A DNA stretch of 64,000 nt from Curtobacterium pusillum (GCF_007680845.1 NZ_VEIY01000007.1:62001-126000), one strand, 5' to 3'; counted from the stretch's first letter, positions 16,130-24,785 are shown. Notes: generated by a model not told the origin, from the letters alone. A program made the numbers and translations.

Positions 16130-16725
16130 CGGACTCCAGTCGTGCGGGTGGTGGGCGTGGGGCTGGTCGTGGGGCGCAGCACGTACTCGAACGTCGCCCG
16201 TGCGCGGACGGGGTCCGGCGTCTGGCCGGAGATGAGGTCCGCGTAGGTGAAGGACTCGGAGATCCGGACGAGCAGCCGGGCCAGCTCCTCCGAGGACAGC
16301 GGGGCGGGGTCGAAGTCGCCGGCGGTCCGTTCCTCGTCGACGAGCGCCGTGACCCGACCGACGAAGCGGCTCTGCACGTCGCTCTCGGTCGTCGTCAGGA
16401 GGCGGAGCGCCCGCGCGGGCTCACGGGTGAGGAACGCCCGGAAGTAGGGCGCCTCGATCAGGTCCGCCGTGAAGCGGTCGAGCACGTCGACGATCCGCGC
16501 CGCTCCGGACGGGGCAGCCGCGGCGGCAGCCGCGTCGAGCGTCGGGACGGCGAGTGACCAGAGGACCTCGGACAGCAGCCGGTCCCGGTTGCCCACCCAC
16601 CGGAACAGCGACGTGCGGTCCACGCCGAGCGTGCTGGCGAGGGTGCCCATGTCGATCCGTGAGCCGCCGATGAAGGTGTGGCGCGCCTCCCGGAAGGCGC
16701 GGAGCGCTGAATCCGATGTGTACAC
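16126..16725 (-). CDS. TetR family regulator (QsdR-like)
   Basis: 199 residues. The N-terminal helix-turn-helix is IDMGTLASTLGVDRTSLFRWVG (about 24-45), unusually with Arg/Phe-rich recognition helix residues as in QsdR-type regulators; the C-terminal ligand domain ends in a Thr/Pro-rich tail. It overlaps the thioesterase gene by 4 nt and is divergent from the acyl-CoA dehydrogenase gene. An imperfect 22-bp palindrome in the 47-bp gap (16739-16760) is the obvious operator candidate. The natural ligand is likely an acyl-CoA or acyl compound (inference from context). Confidence 0.82.
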   Translation of the reverse strand: MYTSDSALRAFREARHTFIGGSRIDMGTLASTLGVDRTSLFRWVGNRDRLLSEVLWSLAVPTLDAAAAAAAPSGAARIVDVLDRFTADLIEAPYFRAFLTREPARALRLLTTTESDVQSRFVGRVTALVDEERTAGDFDPAPLSSEELARLLVRISESFTYADLISGQTPDPVRARATFEYVLRPTTSPTPTTRTTGVR

Positions 16726-16738
16726 GCCGTCCTCCCTT

Positions 16739-16760
16739 GCAACGTTTTCGAGAATGATGC
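16739..16760. promoter_or_regulatory. Imperfect 22-bp palindrome, candidate TetR operator
   Basis: The half-sites GCAACGTTTTC and GAGAATGATGC match at 8 of 11 positions in inverted orientation. It occupies the divergent promoter region between the TetR gene and the acyl-CoA dehydrogenase gene, where binding would affect both. Confidence 0.5.
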
Positions 16761-16772
16761 ACGATCAACACT

Positions 16773-17966
16773 ATGTCAACGACGGCATCTCCCACCGCGC
16801 TCCTCGAGTCCGACTTCTACCGTTTCCAGGAGGGGCTCACCGACCAGGAGCGCGAGTCCCTCGGACGGTTGCGTGCGTACCTCGAGGCCGAGGTGCGTCC
16901 CATCGCGGACGAGTACTGGGCCCGCGCCGAGTTCCCGATGCAGGTGATCAAGCCGCTGTCCGAGCTCGGCATGTACGGCGCCGGCGTCCCGCTCGTCCGG
17001 CACTTCGAGAACTCCGCCGTCTACCGCGGATGGGCCGCGCTCGAGCTCGGGCGCATCGACGCCAGCGTGGCGACCTTCATCGGTGTGCAGTCCGGGCTCG
17101 CGATGAACTCGATCGCGGTGGCGGGGAGCGACGAGCAGCAGCGCGAGTGGCTGCCGCGGATGGCCTCGGGCGAGCTCGTCGGGGCGTTCGGGCTGACCGA
17201 ACCGCTGTCCGGCAGCGACTCCGCACGCGGGCTCCGGACGACCGCTCGGCGGGACGGCGACACCTGGGTCCTCGACGGTGAGAAGCGCTGGATCGGCAAC
17301 GCCACCTTCGCGGACGTCGTCGTCATCTGGGCGAAGGACGTCGCCGACGGGCAGGTCAAGGGCTTCCTCGTCACCACGGACACACCGGGCTTCTCGGCGA
17401 AGAAGATCGAGGACAAGATCGCCCTCCGCGGGGTGCAGAACGCCGACATCGTGATGGCCGGGGTGCGGGTGCCGGAGTCGCGCCGACTCCAGCGCGCCGA
17501 CTCGTTCCGGGCGACCGCCGAGGTGCTCCGCCTGACCCGGACCGAGGTCGCGTGGCAGGCCGTCGGCATCGCGGTCGGGGCGTACGAGGCAGCGCTCGAC
17601 TACGCCCGCAACCGGGTCCAGTTCGGCAAGCCGATCGCGGCGCACCAGCTCGTGCAGGACCTCCTCGTGAAGTCGCTCGCGAACATCACGGCGTCGATCG
17701 CCCTGTGCACGCAGGCCTCGGCGATGCAGGACGCCGGGACCGGGGGCGACGAGCACTCGGCGATGGCGAAGGCGTTCGCGACGGCGAAGATGCGCGAGAC
17801 CGTGGGGTGGTGCCGCGAGGTGCAGGGCGGCAACGGGATCGTGCTCGACAAGGGGGTCGCGCGCTTCTTCGCCGACTCCGAGGCGATCTACTCGTACGAG
17901 GGCACGCGCGAGGTGAACACGCTCATCGTCGGGCGGGCGATCACGGGGCAGGCCGCGTTCGTGTGA
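16773..17966 (+). CDS. Acyl-CoA dehydrogenase, glutaryl-CoA dehydrogenase-like
   Basis: 397 residues, the usual length of a soluble FAD-dependent acyl-CoA dehydrogenase. FGLTEPLSGSD (about 145-155) and WIGNATFAD bind flavin and substrate; the C-terminal YSYEGTREVNTLIVGRAITG carries the catalytic Glu in the position used by glutaryl-CoA and short-branched enzymes. FGKPIAAHQLVQ lies in the helical domain. The family oxidises the alpha-beta bond of acyl-CoA and passes electrons to electron-transfer flavoprotein; glutaryl-CoA enzymes also decarboxylate. The neighbouring thioesterase and TetR genes fit a small acyl-CoA catabolic unit. Substrate specificity cannot be assigned by eye. Confidence 0.85.
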   Translation: MSTTASPTALLESDFYRFQEGLTDQERESLGRLRAYLEAEVRPIADEYWARAEFPMQVIKPLSELGMYGAGVPLVRHFENSAVYRGWAALELGRIDASVATFIGVQSGLAMNSIAVAGSDEQQREWLPRMASGELVGAFGLTEPLSGSDSARGLRTTARRDGDTWVLDGEKRWIGNATFADVVVIWAKDVADGQVKGFLVTTDTPGFSAKKIEDKIALRGVQNADIVMAGVRVPESRRLQRADSFRATAEVLRLTRTEVAWQAVGIAVGAYEAALDYARNRVQFGKPIAAHQLVQDLLVKSLANITASIALCTQASAMQDAGTGGDEHSAMAKAFATAKMRETVGWCREVQGGNGIVLDKGVARFFADSEAIYSYEGTREVNTLIVGRAITGQAAFV

Positions 17967-18071
17967 GGCCGCGGGGCCGCGGCGCGGCGGCCGGGCGGGG
18001 CCGGCGCCGGGCGCCGGGCGGGGCCGGGCCGGGTCTCGCGGCCCGGCGAGGGCGCGGGCGCGGCTGCGGGC

Positions 18072-18111
18072 GTGCGACACCGCACGCGTCGATCGACCGG
18101 TGCGGTGTCGC
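18072..18111. repeat. 40-bp hairpin repeat with central GTCGATCGAC, copy 1
   Basis: GCGACACCGCA (18074-18084) and TGCGGTGTCGC (18101-18111) are perfect complements around a central palindrome GTCGATCGAC (18089-18098). It lies in the 266-bp gap downstream of the acyl-CoA dehydrogenase gene and could act as a terminator for it or for the converging S9 peptidase gene. The rest of the gap (17967-18071 and 18184-18232) is extremely G/C-rich with no gene seen. Confidence 0.65.
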
Positions 18112-18143
18112 GGACGGGCCGCCGCGGTCCGTGCGTGTGCACC

Positions 18144-18183
18144 GTGCGACATCGCGCGCGTCGATCGACACGTGCGACGTCGG
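18144..18183. repeat. 40-bp hairpin repeat with central GTCGATCGAC, copy 2
   Basis: Starts GTGCGACATCGCGCGC and shares roughly three quarters of its positions with copy 1, in the same orientation and 72 bp downstream, with the same central GTCGATCGAC. Its outer arms pair less well than those of copy 1. Confidence 0.55.
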
Positions 18184-18232
18184 AGAGCGCGTGCGACCGC
18201 CCGACGGCCGGGCCGCGCCGCCCGCGCCCGCG

Positions 18233-20353
18233 CTACCCCAGCAGCTCCGGCCGCTCCCACTCCTCGCCGAGCACGTGCTGCGCCAGGAACGCGAACACCG
18301 TCTCGTACCAGACCACGGCGTGCTGCGGCTTCAGGACCCAGTGGTTCTCGTCCGGGAAGTACAGGAACCGGTGCGGCATCGACCCGTCCTCCGCCGCGTG
18401 GTGTTCGGCGAGCTCGGACCACAGTCGCAGCCCCTCGCCGATCGGCACCCGGTAGTCCTTGTCGCCGTGGATGACGAGTACCGGTGACGTGATGTCCGCG
18501 ACGAACCGGTGCGGGTCGTTCTCGTCGAGGCCGGCCTGGTCGAAGATCGACTGCCAGTACTGCGACATGTCCGTCGTGCCGTTGAACTGGTCGAGCGCCC
18601 ACAGGCTGGCGTGCGTGACGACGGCCCGGAACCGGTCGGTGTGGCCGGCGACCCAGTTCGCCATGTACCCGCCGAACGAGCCGCCCATCGCAGCGGTCCG
18701 GGTCTCGTCGATGTCGTCCCGCGCGACGACCGCGTCGGTGATCGCCATGAGGTCGGTGTACGGCGCCTGTCCCCACGCGTTCCACCCGCGGTTGATGAAG
18801 TCGAGGCCGTAGCCCGTCGACAGCGCGGGGTCGGGCAGGAGCACGGCGTACCCGCGGGCGGCGGCGAGCTGCGGGTTCCACCGCCACGACCACTGGTTCC
18901 ACGAGTTGAGCGGCCCGCCGTGGATCCAGAGCAGCAGCGGGTGCGGCCCGTCGCCGGCCTCGGACGAGGGCAGGACGAGCCAGCCCCGCACGCGGGAGCC
19001 GTCGGCAGCCGTGGTCTCCACTTCCTCCAGCCGGCCGGGGACGTCGGGGAGCGCAGCGGGCGTCGCGAGCGGGGTCACCGCCCCGTCGCTCGCGATCTGC
19101 ACGGGGTGCAGCGGGGCCGCCCAGGAGGCACGGAGCGCCACCACGACGCCCGTCGCTTCCGCCACGCGCAGGCTCGAGTACGCCCAGTCGTCGTCGGTCA
19201 GCTGCTCGACGGCGCCGCCGTCGAGGGGGATGCGGAAGACCGGCGCTCGGCCGTCCTGGTCGGCCGTCGCCAGGAGCGCACCGTCGCCGTGTTCGAAGAC
19301 GAGCTCGTTCGGCCAGCGGTCCCAGTCGGTGGCGATGCGCCGGGCCCCGGACACCGTGGTGCCGTCGAGCGTGGCGACCCAGACCTCCTGCGGCGTCGCA
19401 CCCTGCGGCGTGAAGCGCGCCGTCCGGACCCACGCGAGCGTCCGGCCGTCGTGGCTGAGGGTGGGCACCTCGTGGTCGACGGCGTCGTCGTCGAACAGCA
19501 CCGTGCTCTGGCCGGTGGCGACGTCGAAGGCGACGATGGTCGAGCGCGAACCACGCGCCTCCTGGACGGCGACGGTCGCGACGACCACCGAGCCGTCGGG
19601 GGTGACCACCCCGTCGACGTGTTCGAGGGAGCGCGCCGGCGCCGGCGTGAGGTCGACGGGCGCGGGGAGGTGCGGCGGGTACGCCGGCTTCGTGTCGCCG
19701 TCGGGGCCGTCGTCGGACAGTGCCGGGGTGGTGTCGGCCTCGCGCAGCGTGCCGAGGTCGAGCGCCAGCACGTGCGTCTCGTCGGGGCCGAGGTCGTGGT
19801 CCCAGAAGCGGACCGGGTAGGTCTCGTGCAGGATCGCGGCGACCCCGCGGTCCTTCCGACGACCCCGGAGTTCGGCGTCGGCAGCGACGACACCGGTCCG
19901 GTCGCTGCCGGCTCCGGGGAGCAGGCCCGCGGTGACCGCGACGGTGTCGGCGGCGGACGCGACCCCGAGGACGCCTCCGACGCCGCCGGCCAGCCGCGTG
20001 ACCGGGCGGGCTTCGCCACCGCCGGCGGGCAGGACCCAGAGCTGCGGGGCGTCCGTGTCCTTGTCGCCCTCGCCGTCGGGACGACCGGACACGAACAGCA
20101 GGTCGCCGCTCCGGGTGAAGGAGACCTCGCCCTCGCCCTTGGCGGATCGGGTGAGCCGGACGGGCGTGCCCGCACCTGCGGCGTCCGCGGCCGACGGCCC
20201 GGGCACCGCCCAGATCGACCGGCGGTACCCGGTGCGTTCCGCGTTCAGCACGCTGACCGTGAGCGCGACCCGGGAGCCGTTCGGGCTCACCGCGATCCCG
20301 TCGACTCGGGGGAGGGCGGTGTACTGGTCCAGGTCGGAGAACGGCGTCGTCAT
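18233..20353 (-). CDS. S9 family serine peptidase (acylaminoacyl-peptidase/dipeptidyl-peptidase type)
   Basis: 706 residues with no signal peptide. The N-terminal two thirds (about 1-430) form a predicted beta-propeller of repeated WD-like blades; the C-terminal alpha/beta-hydrolase domain has WIHGGPLNSWNQW (oxyanion region), the nucleophile in GGSFGGYM (Ser559), the Asp in VIHGDKDYRVPI and the His in DENHWVLKP. Members cleave short peptides or N-acylated amino acids in the cytoplasm. The ATG follows TAGCGT by 6 nt (leaderless). It is followed upstream by the patatin gene with a 28-bp gap, but the strong -10 box suggests its own promoter. Confidence 0.88.
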   Translation of the reverse strand: MTTPFSDLDQYTALPRVDGIAVSPNGSRVALTVSVLNAERTGYRRSIWAVPGPSAADAAGAGTPVRLTRSAKGEGEVSFTRSGDLLFVSGRPDGEGDKDTDAPQLWVLPAGGGEARPVTRLAGGVGGVLGVASAADTVAVTAGLLPGAGSDRTGVVAADAELRGRRKDRGVAAILHETYPVRFWDHDLGPDETHVLALDLGTLREADTTPALSDDGPDGDTKPAYPPHLPAPVDLTPAPARSLEHVDGVVTPDGSVVVATVAVQEARGSRSTIVAFDVATGQSTVLFDDDAVDHEVPTLSHDGRTLAWVRTARFTPQGATPQEVWVATLDGTTVSGARRIATDWDRWPNELVFEHGDGALLATADQDGRAPVFRIPLDGGAVEQLTDDDWAYSSLRVAEATGVVVALRASWAAPLHPVQIASDGAVTPLATPAALPDVPGRLEEVETTAADGSRVRGWLVLPSSEAGDGPHPLLLWIHGGPLNSWNQWSWRWNPQLAAARGYAVLLPDPALSTGYGLDFINRGWNAWGQAPYTDLMAITDAVVARDDIDETRTAAMGGSFGGYMANWVAGHTDRFRAVVTHASLWALDQFNGTTDMSQYWQSIFDQAGLDENDPHRFVADITSPVLVIHGDKDYRVPIGEGLRLWSELAEHHAAEDGSMPHRFLYFPDENHWVLKPQHAVVWYETVFAFLAQHVLGEEWERPELLG

Positions 20354-20359
20354 GCCCCC

Positions 20360-20365
20360 ACGCTA
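20360..20365 (-). promoter_or_regulatory. -10 box TAGCGT of a probable leaderless gene
   Basis: On the minus strand TAGCGT ends 6 nt before the ATG of the S9 peptidase gene; it is identical to the box of the azoreductase gene. Confidence 0.5.
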
Positions 20366-20381
20366 TCGGCGCGGTCCACGC

Positions 20382-21254
20382 TCACGCCCAGAACGCCGCG
20401 ATGCCGTCCGACAGCGCCGACCCCTGCGCGTGACCGGCTTCGGCCGACGGTCCCTGCGTCGCCAGCGACAGCGAGTTCGTGCCGAACGCCTGCTGCGCGG
20501 TGCTGTCCGCCACGACGACCTCGACGGAGCTGCCCCCGGCGCGGAGCCCCTCCACCGCGACGTCGAGCCACGGCCCGAGCGGTGACGGACCCTCGGGTCC
20601 GCAGGCGACGACGAGGACGCGTTCGTACCCGGCGGCGATGTCCGCGTTCGTCGCGGAGCGGAGCCCGCCGTCCATGTACGGCCGACCCTCGAGCGTGACG
20701 GGCGACCAGACGAGCGGTACCGAGCAGCTCGAGGCGACGGCGCGGGGGAGCGGGATGCCGTCGGCGGCGGTCAGCACCCGGAACGTGCCGTCGGTGGCGT
20801 CGATGGTGGTGAGGGCCAGCGGCTTCGCGGGCCACTCGACGGACGGCAGCGTCTCGGTGAAGGTCGCGACGCGCTCGTCGTCCGTCTGCCCCGTGGTGAC
20901 CTGCTGCGCCGCGTGGCCCAGGCGGGCGCGGGCGTCCTGCTCCGAGGTCGCGCCCTCGAGTGCGGCGCCGAGCCGCGCCTGGAAGTCCTCGGCGTCGATC
21001 GCGACGGGCTCCTCGTACGTGGTGGGGACGGGGGCGTGCTGCTGCTCGTACGCCTGCTGCACCCCGCCGGACCGGACGAACGTGCCGACGACACTGCCGG
21101 CGCTGGTGCCGACGACGAGGTCGGCGGCGTCGAGGTCGACCCCGGCTTCCTGGAGCGCGGTCAGCACCCCGAGTTCCCACGCGATGCCGGCGACGCCGCC
21201 ACCTCCGAGGACGAGTGCTCTGGTTCCGGGGGCGGGCGTCGAGACGTCGGTCAT
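20382..21254 (-). CDS. Patatin-like phospholipase family protein
   Basis: 290 residues. The oxyanion loop GGGGVAGIAWELG (17-29), the nucleophile elbow GTSAG (Ser51) and the catalytic Asp in YMDGGLRS (Asp195) give the complete Ser-Asp dyad of patatin-type lipid acyl hydrolases, close to the RssA/YchK group. Such proteins hydrolyse phospholipids or lysophospholipids; no signal peptide or membrane anchor is visible, so it acts in the cytoplasm or at the inner membrane face. The start is preceded by TAAGCA 6 nt upstream, an imperfect leaderless box. Confidence 0.85.
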   Translation of the reverse strand: MTDVSTPAPGTRALVLGGGGVAGIAWELGVLTALQEAGVDLDAADLVVGTSAGSVVGTFVRSGGVQQAYEQQHAPVPTTYEEPVAIDAEDFQARLGAALEGATSEQDARARLGHAAQQVTTGQTDDERVATFTETLPSVEWPAKPLALTTIDATDGTFRVLTAADGIPLPRAVASSCSVPLVWSPVTLEGRPYMDGGLRSATNADIAAGYERVLVVACGPEGPSPLGPWLDVAVEGLRAGGSSVEVVVADSTAQQAFGTNSLSLATQGPSAEAGHAQGSALSDGIAAFWA

Positions 21255-21299
21255 GGGACCTGCTTACCAGGCTGCGGTGACGCGGTGGTCGCGACACGT

Positions 21300-21347
21300 G
21301 TCGGACGGGAGGCGCGGTGCGGGCCCGCACCGCGCCTCCCGTCCGAC
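21300..21347 (-). terminator. Perfect 48-bp palindrome, shared hairpin family
   Basis: Two 24-bp arms meet with no loop (inner part GGAGGCGCGGTGCGGG, then its complement). It is the longest perfect member of the family, 24 bp downstream of the stop codon of the sugar permease gene, where it should end the transporter transcript. Confidence 0.8.
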
Positions 21348-21370
21348 AGGTGGGGACGTTCCGGGCCTGC

Positions 21371-22639
21371 TCAGGCCGCGCCGTGGCTGGCGCGGCTCCG
21401 CCGCGAGAGCGAGTCGATGATGACGGCGAGGAGGAGGACCGCGCCGGTGATCATGTAGCGGATCGAGGAGTCCAGGCTGAGCAGGGTCAACCCGTTCGAG
21501 ATCGACTGGATGACGATGATCCCGAGCAGTGCCGACCACGCGCTGCCCCGACCGCCGAACAGGCTCGTCCCGCCGATCACGGCCGCGGCGATGGCGTTGA
21601 GGTTCGTGTCGCCGGCGCCCGAGGACAGGCTCGCCGAGTTGAGCCGGGCGGCCGCGAGGATGCCGCCGATCGTGGCGAACAGCGAGGTGAGCACGAAGAC
21701 CGAGATGTAGATCCGGTTCACCCTGATGCCGGAGCGGCGTGCGGCCTCGACGTTGCCGCCGACCGCGAACACCGAGCGCCCCCAGCGGGTGCGCTTCAGC
21801 AGGAAGTTCATCAGGACGACGAGCACGACGAAGAACACGAACGAGGTGCCGGTCCCGAAGTCGCGGGACAGGTACCAGACCATCACGCCGAGACCGATGA
21901 AGAGGGCGACGGACTTCGCGATCGTGAGGGACATCGCGCCGGTGGACAGGCCGGCCTTGCGGCGTCGGGCAGCTCGACGGACCTCCGTGAAGAAGAGTCC
22001 TCCGGCGGCGATGGCGGCGAGCAGGTACGCGAGCCACGGTGGCAGGTACGACGCCGAGGCGAACTGCACGATCAGGGACGAGTACGGCAGGTTGATCGAA
22101 CCGTTCGGGCCGAGGATGAGCAGCTGGAGGCCGAGGAACCCGAGGAGCCCGGCGAGCGTGATGACGAAGCTCGGGACACCGAAGCGGGTGAACAGCAGCC
22201 CGTACAGCAGGCCGGCGGCGGCGCCGACGGCCAGGGCGACGACGAGCACGAGCCAGAGCGGCCAGCCGAGTGTGGTGAGCCCCTGGCCGAGGATCGCCGC
22301 CGCCAGGCCGCTGACGCTGCCGACGGACAGGTCGATCTCGCCGAGCAGCAGCACCAGCACGATGCCGATCGCGATGGTGCCGACGGCCGCGCACTGGAGG
22401 GCGAGGTTGACGAGGTTGCCCGGGGAGAGGAAGTCGGGGGAGAGCGCCTGGAACACCGCCCAGATGACGATGAGCCCGACCACGACCGGCAGCGAGCCGA
22501 TGTCGCCGCCGCGGACCCGGCGGACGAACGCCTTCGCGGCGCCGCCGATCCCCTGGTCGCGCAGAAGGCGCTCGTCCTGCAGGTCGGCGGCCGAGGGGGT
22601 CGGCGTCGCCGCGGTGAGGGTCTCGTCGGTCTTGCTCAT
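21371..22639 (-). CDS. Sugar ABC transporter permease (XylH/FrcC-like)
   Basis: 422 residues from the ATG at 22639; the frame is open upstream but the overlap with the ATPase gene stop (ATGA) fixes the start. About ten to twelve hydrophobic segments follow a 45-residue cytoplasmic N-terminus. GEIDLSVGSVSGLAA and GVPSFVITLAGLLGFLG are typical of the BPD_transp_2 family that imports pentoses and other monosaccharides (XylH, RbsC, FrcC). With the binding protein and ATPase genes upstream it forms a complete importer for an unidentified sugar, ended by the perfect palindrome at 21300-21347. Confidence 0.9.
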   Translation of the reverse strand: MSKTDETLTAATPTPSAADLQDERLLRDQGIGGAAKAFVRRVRGGDIGSLPVVVGLIVIWAVFQALSPDFLSPGNLVNLALQCAAVGTIAIGIVLVLLLGEIDLSVGSVSGLAAAILGQGLTTLGWPLWLVLVVALAVGAAAGLLYGLLFTRFGVPSFVITLAGLLGFLGLQLLILGPNGSINLPYSSLIVQFASASYLPPWLAYLLAAIAAGGLFFTEVRRAARRRKAGLSTGAMSLTIAKSVALFIGLGVMVWYLSRDFGTGTSFVFFVVLVVLMNFLLKRTRWGRSVFAVGGNVEAARRSGIRVNRIYISVFVLTSLFATIGGILAAARLNSASLSSGAGDTNLNAIAAAVIGGTSLFGGRGSAWSALLGIIVIQSISNGLTLLSLDSSIRYMITGAVLLLAVIIDSLSRRSRASHGAA

Positions 22640-23460
22640 GCGGAGGTCTCCTGCTCGGTCCGGGCGGCCGCGCGTCGCGTGACGGCGTTGTCGGTGGCAC
22701 CGGTGATCGCTGCGATGATCTCCTCGTAGGAGACGTCGTCGATCCGGAACGTGCCGTTGTTGCGGCCGAGACGGAGGACCGCGACCCGGTCCGCCACCGC
22801 CTGCACGTCCGCGAGGTTGTGGCTGATGAGGATGACGCCGAGGCCGCGCTCGCGGAGGCGCTCGACGAGGTTGAGCACCTCGGCGGTCTGCGCGACACCG
22901 AGGGCGGCCGTCGGTTCGTCGAGGATGACGACCTGCGGGTCGCCGATGAGCGATCGGGCGATCGCGACGGTCTGCCGCTGGCCGCCGGACAGCGAGGCGA
23001 TCGGGATGCGCACGGACGGGATGCGTGCTGCGAGCTGCTGCAGGAGCTCCCACGAGCGGCGCTCCATCTCCTCTTCGTCGAGGAGCGGGTGCGCGATCTC
23101 GCGTCCGAGGAAGAGGTTCGACACCACGTCGAGGTTGTCGGCGAGGGCGAGGTCCTGGAAGACGGTGGCGATGCCGAGCGACTGCGCAGCCGCGGGGTTC
23201 GGGACGCTGACCTCGTCGCCGTTGAAGGTGATCGTGCCGCCGTCCGGCGTGTAGACCCCGGCGAGGATCTTCACGAACGTCGACTTGCCGGCGCCGTTGT
23301 CGCCGACGATCGCGACCACCTCGCCCGGGTACACGTCGAAGTCGATCTCGCTGAGGGCCTGGACGGCGCCGAACCGCTTGGTGATCCCACGGAGGGACAT
23401 CACCGGGTCGGCGGTGGGGTGTGCTGCTGGTGACTCGTTGCTCACGGGTGTCGTGCTCAC
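22636..23460 (-). CDS. Sugar ABC transporter ATP-binding protein, single-domain (FrcA-like)
   Basis: 274 residues from a GTG (23458-23460) preceded by GGAGGACGACACCC. Walker A GDNGAGKST (53-61), Q-loop FQDLAL, signature LSGGQRQ (157-163) and Walker B VVILDEPTAAL are all present. It has one ATPase domain, as in FrcA, instead of the double domain of XylG or RbsA, so it must dimerise. It overlaps the permease gene by 4 nt and follows the binding-protein gene after 85 bp, forming one operon that energises sugar import. Confidence 0.9.
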   Translation of the reverse strand: MSTTPVSNESPAAHPTADPVMSLRGITKRFGAVQALSEIDFDVYPGEVVAIVGDNGAGKSTFVKILAGVYTPDGGTITFNGDEVSVPNPAAAQSLGIATVFQDLALADNLDVVSNLFLGREIAHPLLDEEEMERRSWELLQQLAARIPSVRIPIASLSGGQRQTVAIARSLIGDPQVVILDEPTAALGVAQTAEVLNLVERLRERGLGVILISHNLADVQAVADRVAVLRLGRNNGTFRIDDVSYEEIIAAITGATDNAVTRRAAARTEQETSA

Positions 23461-23545
23461 GGGTGTCGTCCTCCACGAAGGTGGTGCCCGCCCGGTCCGT
23501 GTCGGACCGGGCGGGCGTCGTTGTCGGGGCGTGCTGGCCTGGGAC

Positions 23546-24655
23546 CTACTTGACGCCCGCGGCGTCACATGCGGACGCGTACTGCGTGGTGCAGATCTGC
23601 GTCACCTTGTAGAGCCCGTCCTTGACCACCGTCGACTCGACGTTCTTCGTGGTCACGGCCACCGGTTCGAGCAGCGTCGACTGGACGCTGTCGCCCTTGG
23701 CGGTCTTGACCGTCGTGTCGCCCTTCGGTGACTTGCCCTTCGCGAACTGGATCGCGAGGTCGGCAGCCTTCGAGGCCTCCGGCTTGAAGGCCTTGTAGAC
23801 CGTCATGTACTGCTCTCCCGCGAGGATCCGCTGGATGCCGGCGAGGGAGGCGTCCTGCCCGGTGACCGGGGGCAGCGTCTTCACGCCGGCCGACTTCAGC
23901 GCCGCGATCACGCCACCACCGGTGTCGTCGTTCGCCGCGTAGACGCCCGTGATCTTGTCCGCACCGAGCTTGCTGATCTGTCCGGCGGCCCAGTCCTGCG
24001 CCTTGGCGGGGTCCCATCCGGGTGTGTCGTACTCGGCGAGCACCTTGTAGCCGCTCGAGTCGATGACCGAGTGCGCGCCCTTCTTGAACTGCGACGCGTT
24101 GTTGTCGGTCGGGGAGCCGTTCACCATGATGATCCCGGAGCCCGACGGCACGTCCTTCGCCTTCAGGGCGTCGACGAGCGCCTGGCCCTGGAGCTCGCCC
24201 ACCTTCTCGTTGTCGAAGGAGATGTAGTAGCTGAGGTCCGGGCTGTCGATGAGCCGGTCGTAGGAGATGACCGGCACCTTCTTCGCCTTGGCCTGCTGCA
24301 CGATGGAGGCCGCTGCCTCACCGTCGAACGGGTCGAGGACGAGGACCTTGACGCCCTGCGTGAGCATGGACTGGGCCTGCTGCAGCTGCTTCGACGCGTC
24401 GCCGTCGGCGTTCGCGTAGATGACGGAGCAGCCGCTGCACTGCTTCTTCACCTCGGCGGTGAAGAGCGGACGGTCGGCGCTGGCGTAGCGAGCGGTGACG
24501 GAGTCGGGGAGGAGCAGACCGATCTTGGCCTTCGAGGCGTCGCCGCCGCCGGACCCGGTGCTCGCGTCGGAGCCGTTGGAACACCCCGCCAGGGTGGTGA
24601 TCGCGAGCAGCAGGGCGCCGACGCCCAGCATGGCTCGTGTGGTGGATTTCTTCAT
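23546..24655 (-). CDS. Sugar-binding lipoprotein (XylF/ChvE-like)
   Basis: 369 residues. The signal peptide ends in the lipobox LAGC (Cys25), so the protein is membrane-tethered outside the cytoplasm. A Ser/Gly-rich spacer leads to a periplasmic-binding-protein type I fold (KIGLLLPDSVTARYASAD; VLVLDPFDGEAAASIV; VISYDRLIDS; VYAANDDTGGG), close to xylose and multiple-monosaccharide binders. The start has a clear GGAGGACG ribosome site. It is the first gene of the transporter operon, directly behind a ROK repressor gene; a dyad at 24717-24739 in the 130-bp gap may be the operator. Confidence 0.9.
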   Translation of the reverse strand: MKKSTTRAMLGVGALLLAITTLAGCSNGSDASTGSGGGDASKAKIGLLLPDSVTARYASADRPLFTAEVKKQCSGCSVIYANADGDASKQLQQAQSMLTQGVKVLVLDPFDGEAAASIVQQAKAKKVPVISYDRLIDSPDLSYYISFDNEKVGELQGQALVDALKAKDVPSGSGIIMVNGSPTDNNASQFKKGAHSVIDSSGYKVLAEYDTPGWDPAKAQDWAAGQISKLGADKITGVYAANDDTGGGVIAALKSAGVKTLPPVTGQDASLAGIQRILAGEQYMTVYKAFKPEASKAADLAIQFAKGKSPKGDTTVKTAKGDSVQSTLLEPVAVTTKNVESTVVKDGLYKVTQICTTQYASACDAAGVK

Positions 24656-24716
24656 TGAAACGTCCTCCAACAGGTGGACCGCCCACGGTGGCGGTGACCC
24701 GAGTGTGCCAGCGGGC

Positions 24717-24739
24717 GTTCTTGGCTGCAAGAGTTGAAC
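24717..24739. promoter_or_regulatory. Candidate ROK operator/promoter region of the sugar transporter
   Basis: GTTCTTGGCTGCAAGAGTTGAAC has GTTC/GAAC ends and an internal CTTGCAGCCAAG dyad on the minus strand. It lies about 60 bp upstream of the binding-protein start and downstream of the ROK gene. Confidence 0.4.
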
Positions 24740-24785
24740 GCAAGGGTCGCGCTCCGTGACGAGATCGTTATCTGCGGGACCTGTC

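Noticed and set aside
22636..23460. XylG-type ATPase identification
   Set aside because: XylG and RbsA have two fused ATPase domains (about 500 residues); this protein has one, so FrcA-like is the better label.
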